From the NCBI GenBank assembly GCA_000333855.2, contig KV784177.1, positions 49,148 through 113,147 on the forward strand: DNA of 64,000 nt. The letters are read 5' to 3'. Position numbers and translations under genes: made by a program. The notes beneath the pieces were generated by a model. It saw only the letters and a list, made by a program, of their open reading frames with translations. It was not told the DNA's origin and did no database searches. The stretch comes from Endotrypanum monterogeii (taxonomy: Eukaryota; Euglenozoa; Kinetoplastea; Trypanosomatida; Trypanosomatidae). Below, piece by piece: positions 23,102 to 34,163 of this stretch. Numbering within the stretch: position 1 is the first letter of the stretch; every line of letters starts with the position of its first letter.

Positions 23102-23500
23102 AACAACAGTGCAACTGCTGCGCTGACTATTGATGGAGGGGCTCCGGGTAATCTCGGAGAAGAGAGTGAGGGGGGCAGATAGGGGCTCCGAAAAAAAAAA
23201 GTAGATTTGACTATGATGTGAGTGTCCCGCTGTGCTGTGCGGTCATGAACGTGCGGATGGTGAGGAGAAAAAGAGGGCTCAGTTGTATATCAAGGTGTTT
23301 TCCTCAACGCTCCCGAGGGGGGGGGGGAATTGGAGGTGGAAAAAAAAGGTTGGGACACAAGCGAGGAGACTATGCAAAAATTTAAAAAAATGAAAAAAAA
23401 GTGGAGAAGGGTGCACAGAGGAAGACATGAGCTCTACGGATTTTCCCCAAAACATACCATGTAAAGTGTGACACACACTAGTATTAGTGAATTAAATAAA

Positions 23501-23544
<44 letters not shown>

Positions 23545-23833
23545 AAGAAGAAAAGGAGAAACTCTGGAGCTCTCCTCTGCAAGCAGATCAAAAATCGCTA
23601 TTATAAGTTTCCTTTGTTATCCATTAGCTTACATAGTGTCGTACCTCGATGATCGGGGAGGGGGGGGTCGCCTGTGAGCGCTCACTGCTCCCCTCGAAGC
23701 GGCCCTCGTAGGCATCCTTCTCTTTGCAGGAGTGGGGCTGTTGTCGCAGGCCTACAGGGTGGGCCATAAAAAATGCGTTTTTCTTTTCTTTTATTTTCTT
23801 TTCTGTTCGGAATATGTTGCGCAACAGCCTTTT
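23102..23833. other. intergenic with (TA)n
   Basis: It contains a (TA)n tract at 23501-23542 and A/G runs. The part next to 23101 is C/T-rich on the minus strand and should hold the acceptor of the 799-residue gene. No gene is seen. Confidence 0.8.
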
Positions 23834-26656
23834 TTATTCCTCAACCAGGGAGGCAGGCAGCCTGGGGCAAGTCAGACGGGCCGCCTCCCGTTCCCATGGC
23901 GGTAAAATTTGCATGCCCAGGGTTAGCCGCCCCAGCTTTGCCGTCACAGTTAAGAGAACCACAAACTCACTGCAGAGTTTAAATTCTTCTGTCACCTCTT
24001 CGCCCGTCTCGGGGTGTTTCCCCCACGAAACCTGAGCTTCGGCAAGGGACACTGGTGATGAGCCGTGGTGCTGCGACTGTGTGCCTGCTGCACCGCCACG
24101 AGAGGGCATGTGACTTTTGCCGCCCTTTTTCCGTGCATGTGCTTTCGCCTTGTCATCTATCGACGTTTCCCGTTCTGTGCGTGTGTCCTTTGAGGTGCCC
24201 AACTGAGCAGAGACCTTGCCCGTTCCTTCTGTCGAGCCCAATATCTGATAAACAAATCGCTGCGAGGTATCCTTGAAGCCAACCTCTACATTTGTGGCGA
24301 TCTCAGCGCTGTAAAGAGTGAAGGCGCCGTCTGTGATTCTGACAATGCTGGCAGAGGTGTAGAGCATCTGCGGGAGTTCCGGTCTACATTTAGCCGCTTT
24401 CTGAAGGGCGAGTAGGTATAAACACAGAGCATACTCAAGCGACATGTCCCCAGCGGTGCGGGAGTTCACACGACACTGATTCGCTCTCATTACGAGGTTC
24501 TGCAGCTTCGACATCGATAAGAATAATTCCCGTGTTTTCAGTGTGTTGACATCAACAACACGGGTGTGGTCGAAGGCCTCTACACCAGGCTTTGTCTCCA
24601 CCGACGGGTGTGGCGCACTTGGCATCTCCATCCCTGCCTCTTCCATGAGCTGCTCCAGCTCCAGGGCGACGCGCAGCTGACGGTGTACCAACAAATCGCA
24701 GTAGCGACGGATGGGTGAAGTGAAGTGTGTGTACCATGGCGCAGCAACGGCGAAGTGGGAGCGAGTGTCATTTTGCTCTGGGTCATTGACGATATATTCG
24801 GCGGCCATCAGAGAGAACTTTAACATTTCGCACACGGTAGAGAAGTCTGTGATGTGATCCTTCTTGATCATGTCTAGCATACGCTGAAGTTCTCGGCCAC
24901 TACTGCCGCTGGTAGGCAGTCCACGGTTGGTCAAGGCTGCCCGAAAGCGACTCATCTTCTGCGGTCGGGGCGGCTGGTGTCGGCGCAGAAGCGCCCCGTT
25001 AGGAATAAACTGTACAATTTTCTGTGCTACTCGTTGATTCGCAAGCAACATAAACTCCTCTACGAGCCAGTTGGCCTGGATCTGATGCTCGACGGAGAAA
25101 GAGATGGGCGGGGAGTTCATCGTGCTCCGGTCCAAGCGAAACGCAAGACGGCTGTTGCCAATCACCAAACGACCACATTGAAGCGATTCCTGGCGGAGCT
25201 TGGATGCGAGGTGGAAGAGATGTTTGACACTCTTCTTTACCTTCTCCCGAACGGCCTCTTCAGAGATGCCCATGTCCGTCGCCGCTTGCGCCACGTCAAG
25301 CACGACCTCGTCGTCGTCGTCTAGAATCTGCTGCGCCTGCTCGTAAGATAGTCGGCACCGACTGCGGATGACACTCTGCCCGAACCACTCGCTTTTTTCC
25401 CCTGTCTCCACCTCTGATATAAGATGTCCACTTCGATTGAATTCGAACAATGCGGAAAAGGTAAACTTATCCTCACCAGGATTCAAACTACAGTACTGCT
25501 CGCTGAGACGAGAGGGCAGCATGGGTATTACACGATCTATCAGGTAGGTGGAGTTACCGCGCCGTTGGGCTTCTTCGTCGAGAGCACTTCCGGGCAACAC
25601 AAAATGGGATACATCTGCGATGTGCACCCCAACGTGATACCCCCCATCTTTCCGCGGTGCTATGCTGAGGGCATCATCCAGGTCGCGAGCAGTGGAGGGA
25701 TCGATGGTAATCACAAACTCGGTCTCACGCAAATCACGTCGCTGCATATCGGCAATTTCTTCTGCCGATGGTATTTTAAAATCACTCGGTACACAGGCCT
25801 GAGCCTCGTCCGAAAAAGATTCTTGACTAATATCGCAAGAGGTGCAGATGGCTTGCGTTGCAACCTCCATGGTGGAGGCATCGCCGAGGAAGCTGTGTAC
25901 TTTGCACAAAAAGATGTTTGACATTCTCGGAGCCGTCACCACACCCCCGTCAGCTCCCTTCTCCAGTGCCAAGCAGAAGAGCGACGTGTTGATGTTTGCC
26001 TGATAGACAGGCATAATATCGCCCCCCTGAACCGCCAACTGGGGAAGAAGAGGATTGAAAGGAAGGAAGCGATAGTAATACAATTGCTGCAAGACCTGGC
26101 CAGGCTGCACCTGGTTTTCGGCAATGCGCGCGATGTGAAGACGCGGAAAATGCCGCTTCAAAATCCGAATAACGTAGCCGACCGGCCGCTTTCCTGATGG
26201 CCAATCGTACGAGGACGAGACACCCATCTTTCTAGCAAGGGCGACTTCGGCAGCAGCGTTCTTGATAATTTCTTCTTTCGTTTCGGGTGGTATGATCTGA
26301 ACGATCTGACGACCATCTGGTAGCGTAGATGGCATCGACTGCGACGAAGGGTCTGCGGCTTCGCCCTCCACGTCACTCGGGCTACTGTAGGTCGTCGACT
26401 TTCCGATTGCTGGAGACTGCCACTCTGTTGACGGCAGCAATTGTACTGCAACTATATCCGAGGGCAGCGCCATCCTACGCCGCTCGGCAGAGTTCAGGAC
26501 GACATCGCACGGGAACAGACTGCTGCTCACGAATGCCACATCATTCTTGTATTTTCCCAACAGCCTCAAACGACCCACAACGACCATGCCTTCCTTCACA
26601 CGCGCCTCTAGCTCCGTGTCTGTACCAATCTCGTAGGTGAAACTAAAGGCGTCCAT
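23834..26656 (-). CDS. RNase II/RNB-family 3'-5' exoribonuclease, DIS3L2-like
   Basis: This 940-residue protein has the order expected for DIS3L2-type enzymes: a first cold-shock-like domain (about 22-80), a second (about 155-245), the RNB catalytic domain (about 308-660) and a C-terminal S1-like OB region (about 750-800). The RNB signature DPSTARDLDDA keeps all four acidic residues (D319, D325, D327, D328) that bind the metal ions in RNase II. The downstream FTSPIRRYCDLLVHR motif is also present. There is no N-terminal PIN domain, which separates it from the exosome subunit RRP44/DIS3. Family members degrade RNA processively from the 3' end; DIS3L2 prefers uridylated RNA. A mitochondrial DSS-1-like role is an alternative, but no clear presequence is seen. 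The open frame extends 12 codons to a TTG; the ATG at 26656 is preferred because an AG lies between. Confidence 0.92.
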   Translation of the reverse strand: MDAFSFTYEIGTDTELEARVKEGMVVVGRLRLLGKYKNDVAFVSSSLFPCDVVLNSAERRRMALPSDIVAVQLLPSTEWQSPAIGKSTTYSSPSDVEGEAADPSSQSMPSTLPDGRQIVQIIPPETKEEIIKNAAAEVALARKMGVSSSYDWPSGKRPVGYVIRILKRHFPRLHIARIAENQVQPGQVLQQLYYYRFLPFNPLLPQLAVQGGDIMPVYQANINTSLFCLALEKGADGGVVTAPRMSNIFLCKVHSFLGDASTMEVATQAICTSCDISQESFSDEAQACVPSDFKIPSAEEIADMQRRDLRETEFVITIDPSTARDLDDALSIAPRKDGGYHVGVHIADVSHFVLPGSALDEEAQRRGNSTYLIDRVIPMLPSRLSEQYCSLNPGEDKFTFSALFEFNRSGHLISEVETGEKSEWFGQSVIRSRCRLSYEQAQQILDDDDEVVLDVAQAATDMGISEEAVREKVKKSVKHLFHLASKLRQESLQCGRLVIGNSRLAFRLDRSTMNSPPISFSVEHQIQANWLVEEFMLLANQRVAQKIVQFIPNGALLRRHQPPRPQKMSRFRAALTNRGLPTSGSSGRELQRMLDMIKKDHITDFSTVCEMLKFSLMAAEYIVNDPEQNDTRSHFAVAAPWYTHFTSPIRRYCDLLVHRQLRVALELEQLMEEAGMEMPSAPHPSVETKPGVEAFDHTRVVDVNTLKTRELFLSMSKLQNLVMRANQCRVNSRTAGDMSLEYALCLYLLALQKAAKCRPELPQMLYTSASIVRITDGAFTLYSAEIATNVEVGFKDTSQRFVYQILGSTEGTGKVSAQLGTSKDTRTERETSIDDKAKAHARKKGGKSHMPSRGGAAGTQSQHHGSSPVSLAEAQVSWGKHPETGEEVTEEFKLCSEFVVLLTVTAKLGRLTLGMQILPPWEREAARLTCPRLPASLVEE

Positions 26657-26682
26657 CGGATCGCACGTCTTTGTTGTTATTG

Positions 26683-26703
26683 CTGTTGACAAAAAGACGA
26701 TGA
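26683..26703 (-). promoter_or_regulatory. predicted spliced-leader acceptor of the RNB exonuclease gene
   Basis: A short pyrimidine tract ends in TCAACAG on the minus strand (AG at 26684-26683), 26 bases before the ATG at 26656. The tract is weaker than at the other genes here. Confidence 0.5.
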
Positions 26704-27591
26704 TACACTATTTTTTTAATTCTCGCTTTTTTTTTTTTTTCAGCAGGGTGACGAAGAGCTTAATGACGGTGCCAGTTAGGGTCCCAGAGGAAAGATATAG
26801 TCCAATATAAGGGCTCCGTTGGTGTTGCTCTTGCTGACCTGGGGACAACAGAAAAAGACAGCTGGAAATATAATAGCGGCAATTTTAGACATTCGTCACA
26901 GAAAGCGCTACCGAAGGTGGGGATGAGGGCTCGTGAGTGTGTGTCTCTGTGTATGGGAAGAGGGGAAGAAACCCGCTAGAACAGGAGTGCAGACAAAAAA
27001 AAAAAAATGTCTCTGGATTCCGTATAAATGTGTTTGAGTGTATATAAAGGACTGAAGGAAAAAAAACGAGGAAAAACTAAGACAACGAAGCTCAGAGGAT
27101 ATCCGGAGAGGCAATTGGACACTGCACGGCATGCAATTCATTTATCACCAGAGCTGAAGAGAAAAAGAAAAAGGTAACCATCTTATCACACATGAGCGTC
27201 TAACGAACAATATATATAAATACATATATTTGTGAATACGCACGGGCGAGTGTCGGAAGTGCAGTGGGTTGATATATCGCAGCTGCCGGGAGAAGGTGGG
27301 AAAAGGGGGAGAGATTCGTGTGTGATCTTTTTTTTATGTGCCTGTGTGTCTGTATATGCCTGTCAATTAGTGCTCGTAGACTGAAATTTCTGGAAAAGAC
27401 CAATCTTCCTGCGAAAAAAAAAAAAAGCTGCCCCTAACAGAAAGAAAAGAATCTAGTCAACCCACGCGGTGACAATCGCCCTGGAGCACACACATACACA
27501 CACACACAAAAAAAAAAAATAGACTCATTTGGACTCAGATCCAGAGACAACCACCCGTCCGATAAGTGTCTTGTGCTCTGGAGAACAGGTT
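26704..27591. other. intergenic, with (CA)n close to the next stop codon
   Basis: It has AT-rich DNA at 27210-27236 and a (CA)n tract at 27488-27507, about 85 bases past the stop of the 311-residue gene. No gene is seen. Confidence 0.8.
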
Positions 27592-28527
27592 TCACAAACC
27601 TTCTTCTTCTGACGAGGACGAAGCGCTTTCCGCGGTGCCCAGGAAATCTTCGAGTGCGAAGTCGATAGATTTCTGTTTTGACGCATTACCCAACGACACT
27701 GGCACACCACATGCGCTGTCTGCTGCATTAACTTTTGCCTCCGACGGGGTGCCTAACCTACTGAAAAGCACAATGCTGGACGGTTTCTTTTCGGGCGTTG
27801 TTGATCTGCTCAGCGCAGACATCTGCGTGGCCACTGCAGTGTCGTCGCGGAGCCATGCCTGACCGCGTAGACCTTTCTCAAGGACCTCCAGCACATGAGC
27901 GCGAAGGTGCGGTGCCATACCCGCTCGTACGCCGCCGACCAAATCACGCTCCGCGTCGCACACCTGCAGCGTTGCACGAAGCGCCCGCACCCCATCGGGT
28001 ACACGGTCTTTCTCCATGACACTCATGAGGGACTCTAGGGTGTGTGTGGACGTGTCGAGGGAAGCCGGTAGAATATGATGTATTACGTAGCCTGCTGCTG
28101 GTGTCCACATAGCTTTCTCGGCAGCCAGCTGAGCTGCAGGGGGAACGCCTGGTGCAGCGCCCCCCTTGGCTGCGTTGTGCCGCCCACCTAATTCTTCCTG
28201 TATCACGTATTCCAGCACTTGGTGAGCCATTCGTGCTGCTGCCTGCTCCGATAAAAGACCAGCTTGAGCACGCTGTTGTTGCGCCTGGGCAGAGATGTCA
28301 CCACGTTCCTGTGCAAGGGCCTCCTGCGCTGCTTGAATGTTCAGTCCTTCTGCGGCGCCGATACGGCGGATCCGTTTGTCACCGGCGTCAAGGGCGCGTG
28401 AGGATACGGGCGACGGCAGGTCCTTGGCTTCCGAGGAGCGTTTCTTTCCTGAGAGTAGTGGTGGAACACGAGATGTATCATCCTTGGCAGCGGTCTTGAT
28501 GTTTCGCAGAAACTCATTTAGATCCAT
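27592..28527 (-). CDS. protein of unknown function, 311 residues
   Basis: I do not recognise this protein. It starts MDLNEFLRNIKTAAKDD. The middle (about 70-125) is Ala/Gln/Glu-rich and probably a long helix or short coiled coil. Residues about 125-235 look folded and include GYVIHHILPASLD and a leucine-rich helical part. The end is low complexity and acidic, SASSSSEEEGL. The open frame reaches a TTG at 28569, but that codon lies in the T-rich tract of the splice acceptor, so the ATG at 28527 is the start. No membrane segment is seen. The composition suggests a soluble, possibly nuclear protein, but this is weak. Confidence 0.85.
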   Translation of the reverse strand: MDLNEFLRNIKTAAKDDTSRVPPLLSGKKRSSEAKDLPSPVSSRALDAGDKRIRRIGAAEGLNIQAAQEALAQERGDISAQAQQQRAQAGLLSEQAAARMAHQVLEYVIQEELGGRHNAAKGGAAPGVPPAAQLAAEKAMWTPAAGYVIHHILPASLDTSTHTLESLMSVMEKDRVPDGVRALRATLQVCDAERDLVGGVRAGMAPHLRAHVLEVLEKGLRGQAWLRDDTAVATQMSALSRSTTPEKKPSSIVLFSRLGTPSEAKVNAADSACGVPVSLGNASKQKSIDFALEDFLGTAESASSSSEEEGL

Positions 28528-28546
28528 CGGAGAGATGACAAACACG

Positions 28547-28584
28547 CTATTCGGTAGAGGAAAAAACAAAAAAAAAGAATCGAG
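28547..28584 (-). promoter_or_regulatory. predicted spliced-leader acceptor of the 311-residue gene
   Basis: A strong pyrimidine tract with nine T and then six T ends in CGAATAG on the minus strand (AG at 28548-28547). The leader would be 19 bases. Confidence 0.75.
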
Positions 28585-29976
28585 TCAAGACCACTGGCGG
28601 TCGTAGTGGTGGTGATGTGTGATGTGTGACGGCTAGGACTGCAGAGTTAGGCTTTTACGAGTCGCATCCAGCGGCGTGGATAACAAGGCGAGAAAAAAAA
28701 AACCCCACTGATTTACTTAGTACTGGCAGCGTCGCCTAGGCTATTCACGTGTTGCAGATGTGTATTGCTCACAATGGGGGGAAATATAGAAAGCCTGAGT
28801 GTTACTCGTGTTGTCTGTGCGCAGATAGATGTCGTGGGAAATATATATACCTACACACACATACATACACATGTACACAGAGAAGTCCTCGAGAGGAAAT
28901 AGGCGCCTTGTCGTAGTACAAGAAGACATAATTAATTGTTATTAAAAAAAAAGGAATAGCAACATATATATATAGAAAGAGAGAGAGAGAGAGGAGCTCG
29001 TTGTTTTCGACCAGAGACATCTCGAGGTTGTACGCATGCCTGCACCCGACAACTGCAACGAAGGAGGAAGAACAATCAAAAAACCGACCGAACTCTTATG
29101 CAACGGTCACAGGAGCCGACAAACGCATGCACACAATCAGCGTTCCGAGTCAACGATATGCGGACTACGTCTGCGCAGGGGACAGTGACGAAAGCGGCGA
29201 GGAACAGATCATCGAGCACTGGTATCATAGAAGAATCCTTAATCATCGTTGTATCGACGCTTCCACCACCTCTTCCGTGGGCTTACTAGACGTTGAGAAC
29301 AATGTTACACCGACACGATGCAAAGGTGCAGGGAGTCATCCGAATCGTGAAATATACAAATATATATATATATATATATATTATTCTTGTGGGAAACCAG
29401 CTGTCCTAATGCAGTTTATTGAAGAAAATCAGGGAGATGTCTGTGTGTGTGGGGGGGGGGGTATAGGAGGGGTAAAAGTCGGCACTGTTTCCCTCTACAG
29501 TGCCAAAAGTTATCATATTCGTTTAATTTAAATCTTAAATACTCGGAGGGAGGGGAAAAGCGACCGAATTCAGTGGACAAGAAATTTCTCCACCGATAGT
29601 CTTGCGTTCCTCACATGCATCAACCCACACCTAATTAAAAAAAAAAAAGGAGTCGACGTTCTCATTAATACTTCGATATTAAGACCCCCTCCTTCATTCC
29701 AGATAGCCGAGTTGTATCGCTGCTCGTTCTACCGGTGATTCAATGAATATCTCCACAAACATCACTAGAAGCCCAAACACTCTCATAGTGGTAACAACCC
29801 AACAGCCTCCCTTCCTTCCCCTTCCACCCACACAAACGTGCACACACACACACACAGACACACCGAGACGCATTTCACCAGCAGTCGCTAGAGGTCTACG
29901 GGGAGAATAAGTGCGAGCTTCTGTTATGACATCTCCCTTGTATATATATATATATTCTGTCAGCGCTGTACTTGAA
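28585..29976. other. intergenic, with (TA)n and (CA)n
   Basis: It contains TA tracts at 29361-29382 and 29941-29955 and (CA)n at 29836-29855 about 125 bases past the next stop codon. A plus-strand frame from 29001 reads through 176 codons, but it has a TTG start and opposes transcription, so I reject it. No gene is supported. Confidence 0.75.
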
Positions 29977-32355
29977 CTATCGCTGCAGATACGTGGATAG
30001 AATTGAGCACATCGGGGGTACAGTGTAGGCTGGCTCGCCAAGCACCTCAGCTAGCCATCGGTCAGCTTGTGCGGTTTTCTGAGCTCTGGCTACTGTGCCC
30101 TCTTGATTTGCTAGCATCATGGACTCCTGTGCTTCTTCAGATGACTTCACTTCTTTGAAAAAAGACTGGAGCTGAAGATGCGCCGAGGTATCGCTTTCCG
30201 CACCGTGGCGCGCATCGACCGTTCCATCGTTGGTGCCTGTCCACTCATACGCGGAGGACTGTGTCGCTGCTGCGGTTTCTGTCGGTAAGTGCAAAACCTG
30301 TAAGCCTGTTACAGCATCCACAGCTGCAACACGTTGACCATTTATGTGCAATGGAGCCATGTGACGCAAAGGAAAACGGGAAGCGTTCGCGAGACGACGA
30401 ACCACTTGCCCCATCTTTCGATCAGTAGTACTACCAGTGGACCCTGAGCAAAGCTCGACGAGTGAGGTGTCGTCGAGAGCGGCCAACACTGTTGTATCAG
30501 TGAAAGCACTCAGGGCTGTGATGCACGACTCACCCGCACTGAAAACCGTGAGTTCTTCTGAGGATTCGTCCACATTCCAGAAGAAAATTTGTCGCTGTCC
30601 CGCCGCCACGACATGCCGACAGTCTGGAGATATGACGATATGACGCAGCGGTTGCGTATCTGTGTACTGCGGTAGTGTGCGCAGCAGTGGCCAGCGCTCG
30701 CCGGGCTTGCAATCGTGCACATCGTATAAGTGCAGACAGTCGTCGGCAACAAAGCAGAGAGAGCCGTCCGCTGAAAGCGCCAGGGCTTGCACTTGGTGGG
30801 ATGGAGTCGACATTGTTGAGTGGTTGTGCCAACTCCCAGCGGGGGAGCTGAACGTATCCTGTGCTGCAAAGGCAGTTCGTGTCCAGCACTTGACGGCCTC
30901 GGAGCTCAGCGTGAACACCCGTCCCTTTCGCTTGTCCACCTTGAGAGCCAACACAGCAGAGCGATGCGGCGAGTACACCGTTTGCACTTGCAAGTGCTGC
31001 TTGCGTGGCGCGTCGTACTCCCAGAACCGCAATAATGGGGGCAGCGCTGTCGAGAAGAATTCGTAGGTGATGAGCGAGTGACTCTCATGGAGCACACCAA
31101 CGAATTGAATGCCGTGGCGAGGCGGGTGGGGCACTGTTTCCATCTGCGACGAGACGTGTAGAGCGTAGATGGACTGCTGTGTGTACGGGTCACACACACG
31201 CATCACATGAGGCAGTCCGGTAAGTATCACCGCCGGACTTCCTCGCCACTCCTCCACAAGAAGTCCGGTACACACATCCTCCGAAACCCACTCAACACCC
31301 TCAGCAGACGCTGTCACACGCATCTGGAACAAATCGGCCACGGCAAGGGTAGACGAGCCGCACGAGAGCAGCAGCTGCGTCCCCGCTGAACTAAATGGCG
31401 TGATCCACCGCAGCACACCAAGCTGCACCTTGACCTTCTTGTGAGTGTAAGAGGCAAGATCCCATATTAGAAGCACCTCTTCGCGGGCACCGGTATACAC
31501 CGCACTACCGTCTAGTGCGAAGGAGAGCGCTGTGAGTGGCGTGTGATGCCAATGGTCAGCAAAGAAGTGCGACTCCTGAACCTCCGCATAGATCAGCAGC
31601 TCGCCGCGGCTACCGCCCACGCCGACAGACGTAGTCGTTGGACTGCTGGCGATGCTCTGGATCTGCACGTTTACGTCGCGTGCTTGAAGAGGCCGGCAAG
31701 TGGGACCGTGTGGCTGATGGGCAGGAAGGCGGTCTGTAAAAAGGGAAAAGAGAAATTCTCGCCCATGCTCCTCGGCTACGACAATGAGACCGGTGAATTG
31801 CCCAACGGAAAGACACCCGTGCAAGACGACCTCTTTGAAGATGTGCACCAACACCGCTGAGGGTGTCGATGACGCTGCCGCGAGTGAGGGAGTGTTCAAG
31901 GCAGCCTCGTAGAGACCAGATTTCGTCAGCAAAACTACAAATAGCTGATCTTTCTGGAGGTGGAATTGAGCGACAGTGACGACGGTGGTTATCGCCATCG
32001 CCTCATATTTCTCCGTCGTGGGGGTAGGGCCACCCTGCGCCGCCTGCAAGGGTTCTCTGTTGGCCTTCGTTGAGGTCAGTGTTGCGGATGGTATCGGCGG
32101 GAGTTGAATCGACCTGGTGCGCATTAAAGACAGGACACCACCTTCTATAGAAAATTCGAACCATGTGGCCTCGGCGTCGATAACATGCATCACCGCCTTT
32201 GTGTTTGACAGTGTCTGTGCATAAATGCCGCATACACGAGATCCGTTAAGTCGCTCCACATGAAATTTCTGTAGCGACTTGGTTGTGTAGAGGGCGACGG
32301 CGGTATCCTCTGCTACACAAACTGCCTGTGAACATGTCGCAAAGCAGCTCTGCAT
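29977..32355 (-). CDS. WD40-repeat protein, WDR75/Utp17 (Nan1)-like
   Basis: This 792-residue protein has beta-propeller repeats through most of its length. The best family mark is at residues 268-300, where HWHHTPLTALSFALDGSA and REEVLLIWDL match the HWH...GREEVLxxW pattern of WDR75/Nan1. Further WD-like repeats follow around 325-640, for example GRVFTLSSEAVKCWTR and LHLYDVHDCKPGERW. The last 60 residues, ending PPMCSILSTYLQR, resemble the C-terminal tail of that family. WDR75 is part of the t-UTP/UtpA subcomplex of the small-subunit processome, which acts on nascent pre-rRNA in the nucleolus. I infer the same role. The ATG at 32355 follows a C/T-rich tract and several AGs. Confidence 0.82.
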   Translation of the reverse strand: MQSCFATCSQAVCVAEDTAVALYTTKSLQKFHVERLNGSRVCGIYAQTLSNTKAVMHVIDAEATWFEFSIEGGVLSLMRTRSIQLPPIPSATLTSTKANREPLQAAQGGPTPTTEKYEAMAITTVVTVAQFHLQKDQLFVVLLTKSGLYEAALNTPSLAAASSTPSAVLVHIFKEVVLHGCLSVGQFTGLIVVAEEHGREFLFSLFTDRLPAHQPHGPTCRPLQARDVNVQIQSIASSPTTTSVGVGGSRGELLIYAEVQESHFFADHWHHTPLTALSFALDGSAVYTGAREEVLLIWDLASYTHKKVKVQLGVLRWITPFSSAGTQLLLSCGSSTLAVADLFQMRVTASAEGVEWVSEDVCTGLLVEEWRGSPAVILTGLPHVMRVCDPYTQQSIYALHVSSQMETVPHPPRHGIQFVGVLHESHSLITYEFFSTALPPLLRFWEYDAPRKQHLQVQTVYSPHRSAVLALKVDKRKGRVFTLSSEAVKCWTRTAFAAQDTFSSPAGSWHNHSTMSTPSHQVQALALSADGSLCFVADDCLHLYDVHDCKPGERWPLLRTLPQYTDTQPLRHIVISPDCRHVVAAGQRQIFFWNVDESSEELTVFSAGESCITALSAFTDTTVLAALDDTSLVELCSGSTGSTTDRKMGQVVRRLANASRFPLRHMAPLHINGQRVAAVDAVTGLQVLHLPTETAAATQSSAYEWTGTNDGTVDARHGAESDTSAHLQLQSFFKEVKSSEEAQESMMLANQEGTVARAQKTAQADRWLAEVLGEPAYTVPPMCSILSTYLQR

Positions 32356-32876
32356 TTTTATTTTTCTTACCTCCTCTCTGCGTCTGTATATTTTGTGTGT
32401 GTGTGTGTGTGGTGGGAGAGAAGCAGGGGAGCGGAGAGCTGCCTCGCAAACGGATGTCTGCGGTATGGAGTGAGGGAGTCGTGCTCGTGCTGTTATCTGT
32501 GTGAAAAGAAGAAATTGAGGGGGACAGGGGTTCTGGCGAGGCTAAAACCGAGCCAAAAACAGTAAATCTGGAAATATATATATATATATATATATGAATC
32601 AAAGTAACACGGTGCCCAAAAAGTGCTTAATCGACTCGAGGGAGAAAAATGGGGGAGCAGGAAGGGTATCATCCGTGAGTAGGCAGAACGTATGTGACGG
32701 GGACGAGGGACTATATCGGAGGAGGAGGAGGAGGAGGAGGGGGGGCGGCGGACGCGAGCATCTTTCCTCTACTGAAAGACAAGAAGCCGTTGGCGGTCGG
32801 GCTCTCAAGGTGTGTCGCTAAATTCGTGTCACAGAAATTGTAGATTCTTCTATGAAGATTTGTTCGCAAAAGAACC

Positions 32877-32923
<47 letters not shown>

Positions 32924-33009
32924 AGAGATGCGTATATCAAGGACGCAGTAAGCCAGAGAAATGCCGCGTTTGACAATGTACGAGTCCTATAAGGAGGTTT
33001 TCCTTCGTA

Positions 33010-33010
<1 letters not shown>

Positions 33011-33047
<37 letters not shown>

Positions 33048-33106
33048 TNNNNNNNNNNNNNNNNNNNNNNNNNNNNNNNNNNNNNNNNNNNNNNNNNNNN
33101 NNNNNN

Positions 33107-33144
<38 letters not shown>
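33011..33144. repeat. (TA)n tract containing an assembly gap
   Basis: TA repeats lie on both sides of 58 N (33049-33106). The true repeat length is unknown. Confidence 0.95.
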
Positions 33145-33145
<1 letters not shown>

Positions 33146-33600
33146 GCACCTGTGTGCCCTGGTTGCATACAGGGGGTGGGCTGAGGAGTACATATTGCCT
33201 ATTTTTTTTTTCCAGGAGGGAGTGCGGGAAGAAGGGTGTCGGCCCCGCAGTTCAGACAGTGCCACGGCGAGAACTCGTCGCGAAGAGGGAGACGGTTAAT
33301 GGTCCAATAGTTTTTTGTAGTCGGTGGCATTATCGCGATGACCACATAATGTTCTTGACTGTCCTGCAGCGCCTTTTTGCCCATCTCTATAGAAATTGCT
33401 CTTGAACACTCGTTCTGATCAGAGGTGTGGCGCAAGATGTACAGCTTAGCGCACGTTGAGTGGGACAGAAACAATAGCGCACGGAGTCGTCCTCAATAAT
33501 AATAACGCACAGGCACACACACACACACACACACACACAGGCGAGATAAATGAGGAAAGAAACAAAATGTGCATCACCCAACAAGCAGCACGTCTTCGAC

Positions 33601-33650
33601 GGGGCGGGCGGGGCGGGGCGGGGCGGGGCGGGGCGGAGGGGGGGGGGGGG
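33601..33650. repeat. GGGGC repeat and G run, quadruplex-prone
   Basis: About six GGGGC-type units end in a run of fourteen G broken once. More than four runs of at least four G with one-base loops strongly fit an intramolecular G-quadruplex on the plus strand. The transcript strand would be the C-rich partner. Confidence 0.9.
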
Positions 33651-34125
33651 TAATCCCGAAATTTCGCTAAACACCCCACAACAACGTCGAACGGTGTTCA
33701 AAAAAAAAAAAATACCAACATATATATATATATATATATATATGGAAAGAGAATCGATAACAGTCATTAAAATGGGTGAAGAAGGGTGTATGTGTATGTG
33801 CACGCGCGCAATGAGTCACATTAATATCAAAAGATCTCTCTCCATCTGTAGTCGAGAACAGAAGGCGTCCTCGAGAGGAAGGAATGAAAGGGAACAAAGA
33901 GGGGAGGGCGAGGAGCATATGAAAGACGAGGGAACACAACAAAAGATCGCAATGGGAAGAGGATCTACGTACCATTTGATGTTGCTTCTCCGAGACTCAC
34001 CCAATCAAGCAGACGCCTCCAAGAAAGAAAAAAGATATGCGCAAATGTCTCTGCGAAAAAGCACAAGTTGTCGTCTTTAAAAAAAAAATGAGGAATACGA
34101 CATGTATAAATAATATGCGCATGAA

Positions 34126-34163
<38 letters not shown>

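Noticed and set aside
29001..29531. Plus-strand frame of 176 codons with fairly normal residues in its first 110
   Set aside because: It starts at TTG, opposes the direction of all other genes, ends in TA- and G-repeat-encoded residues, and frames of this length are expected by chance in 64 kb.
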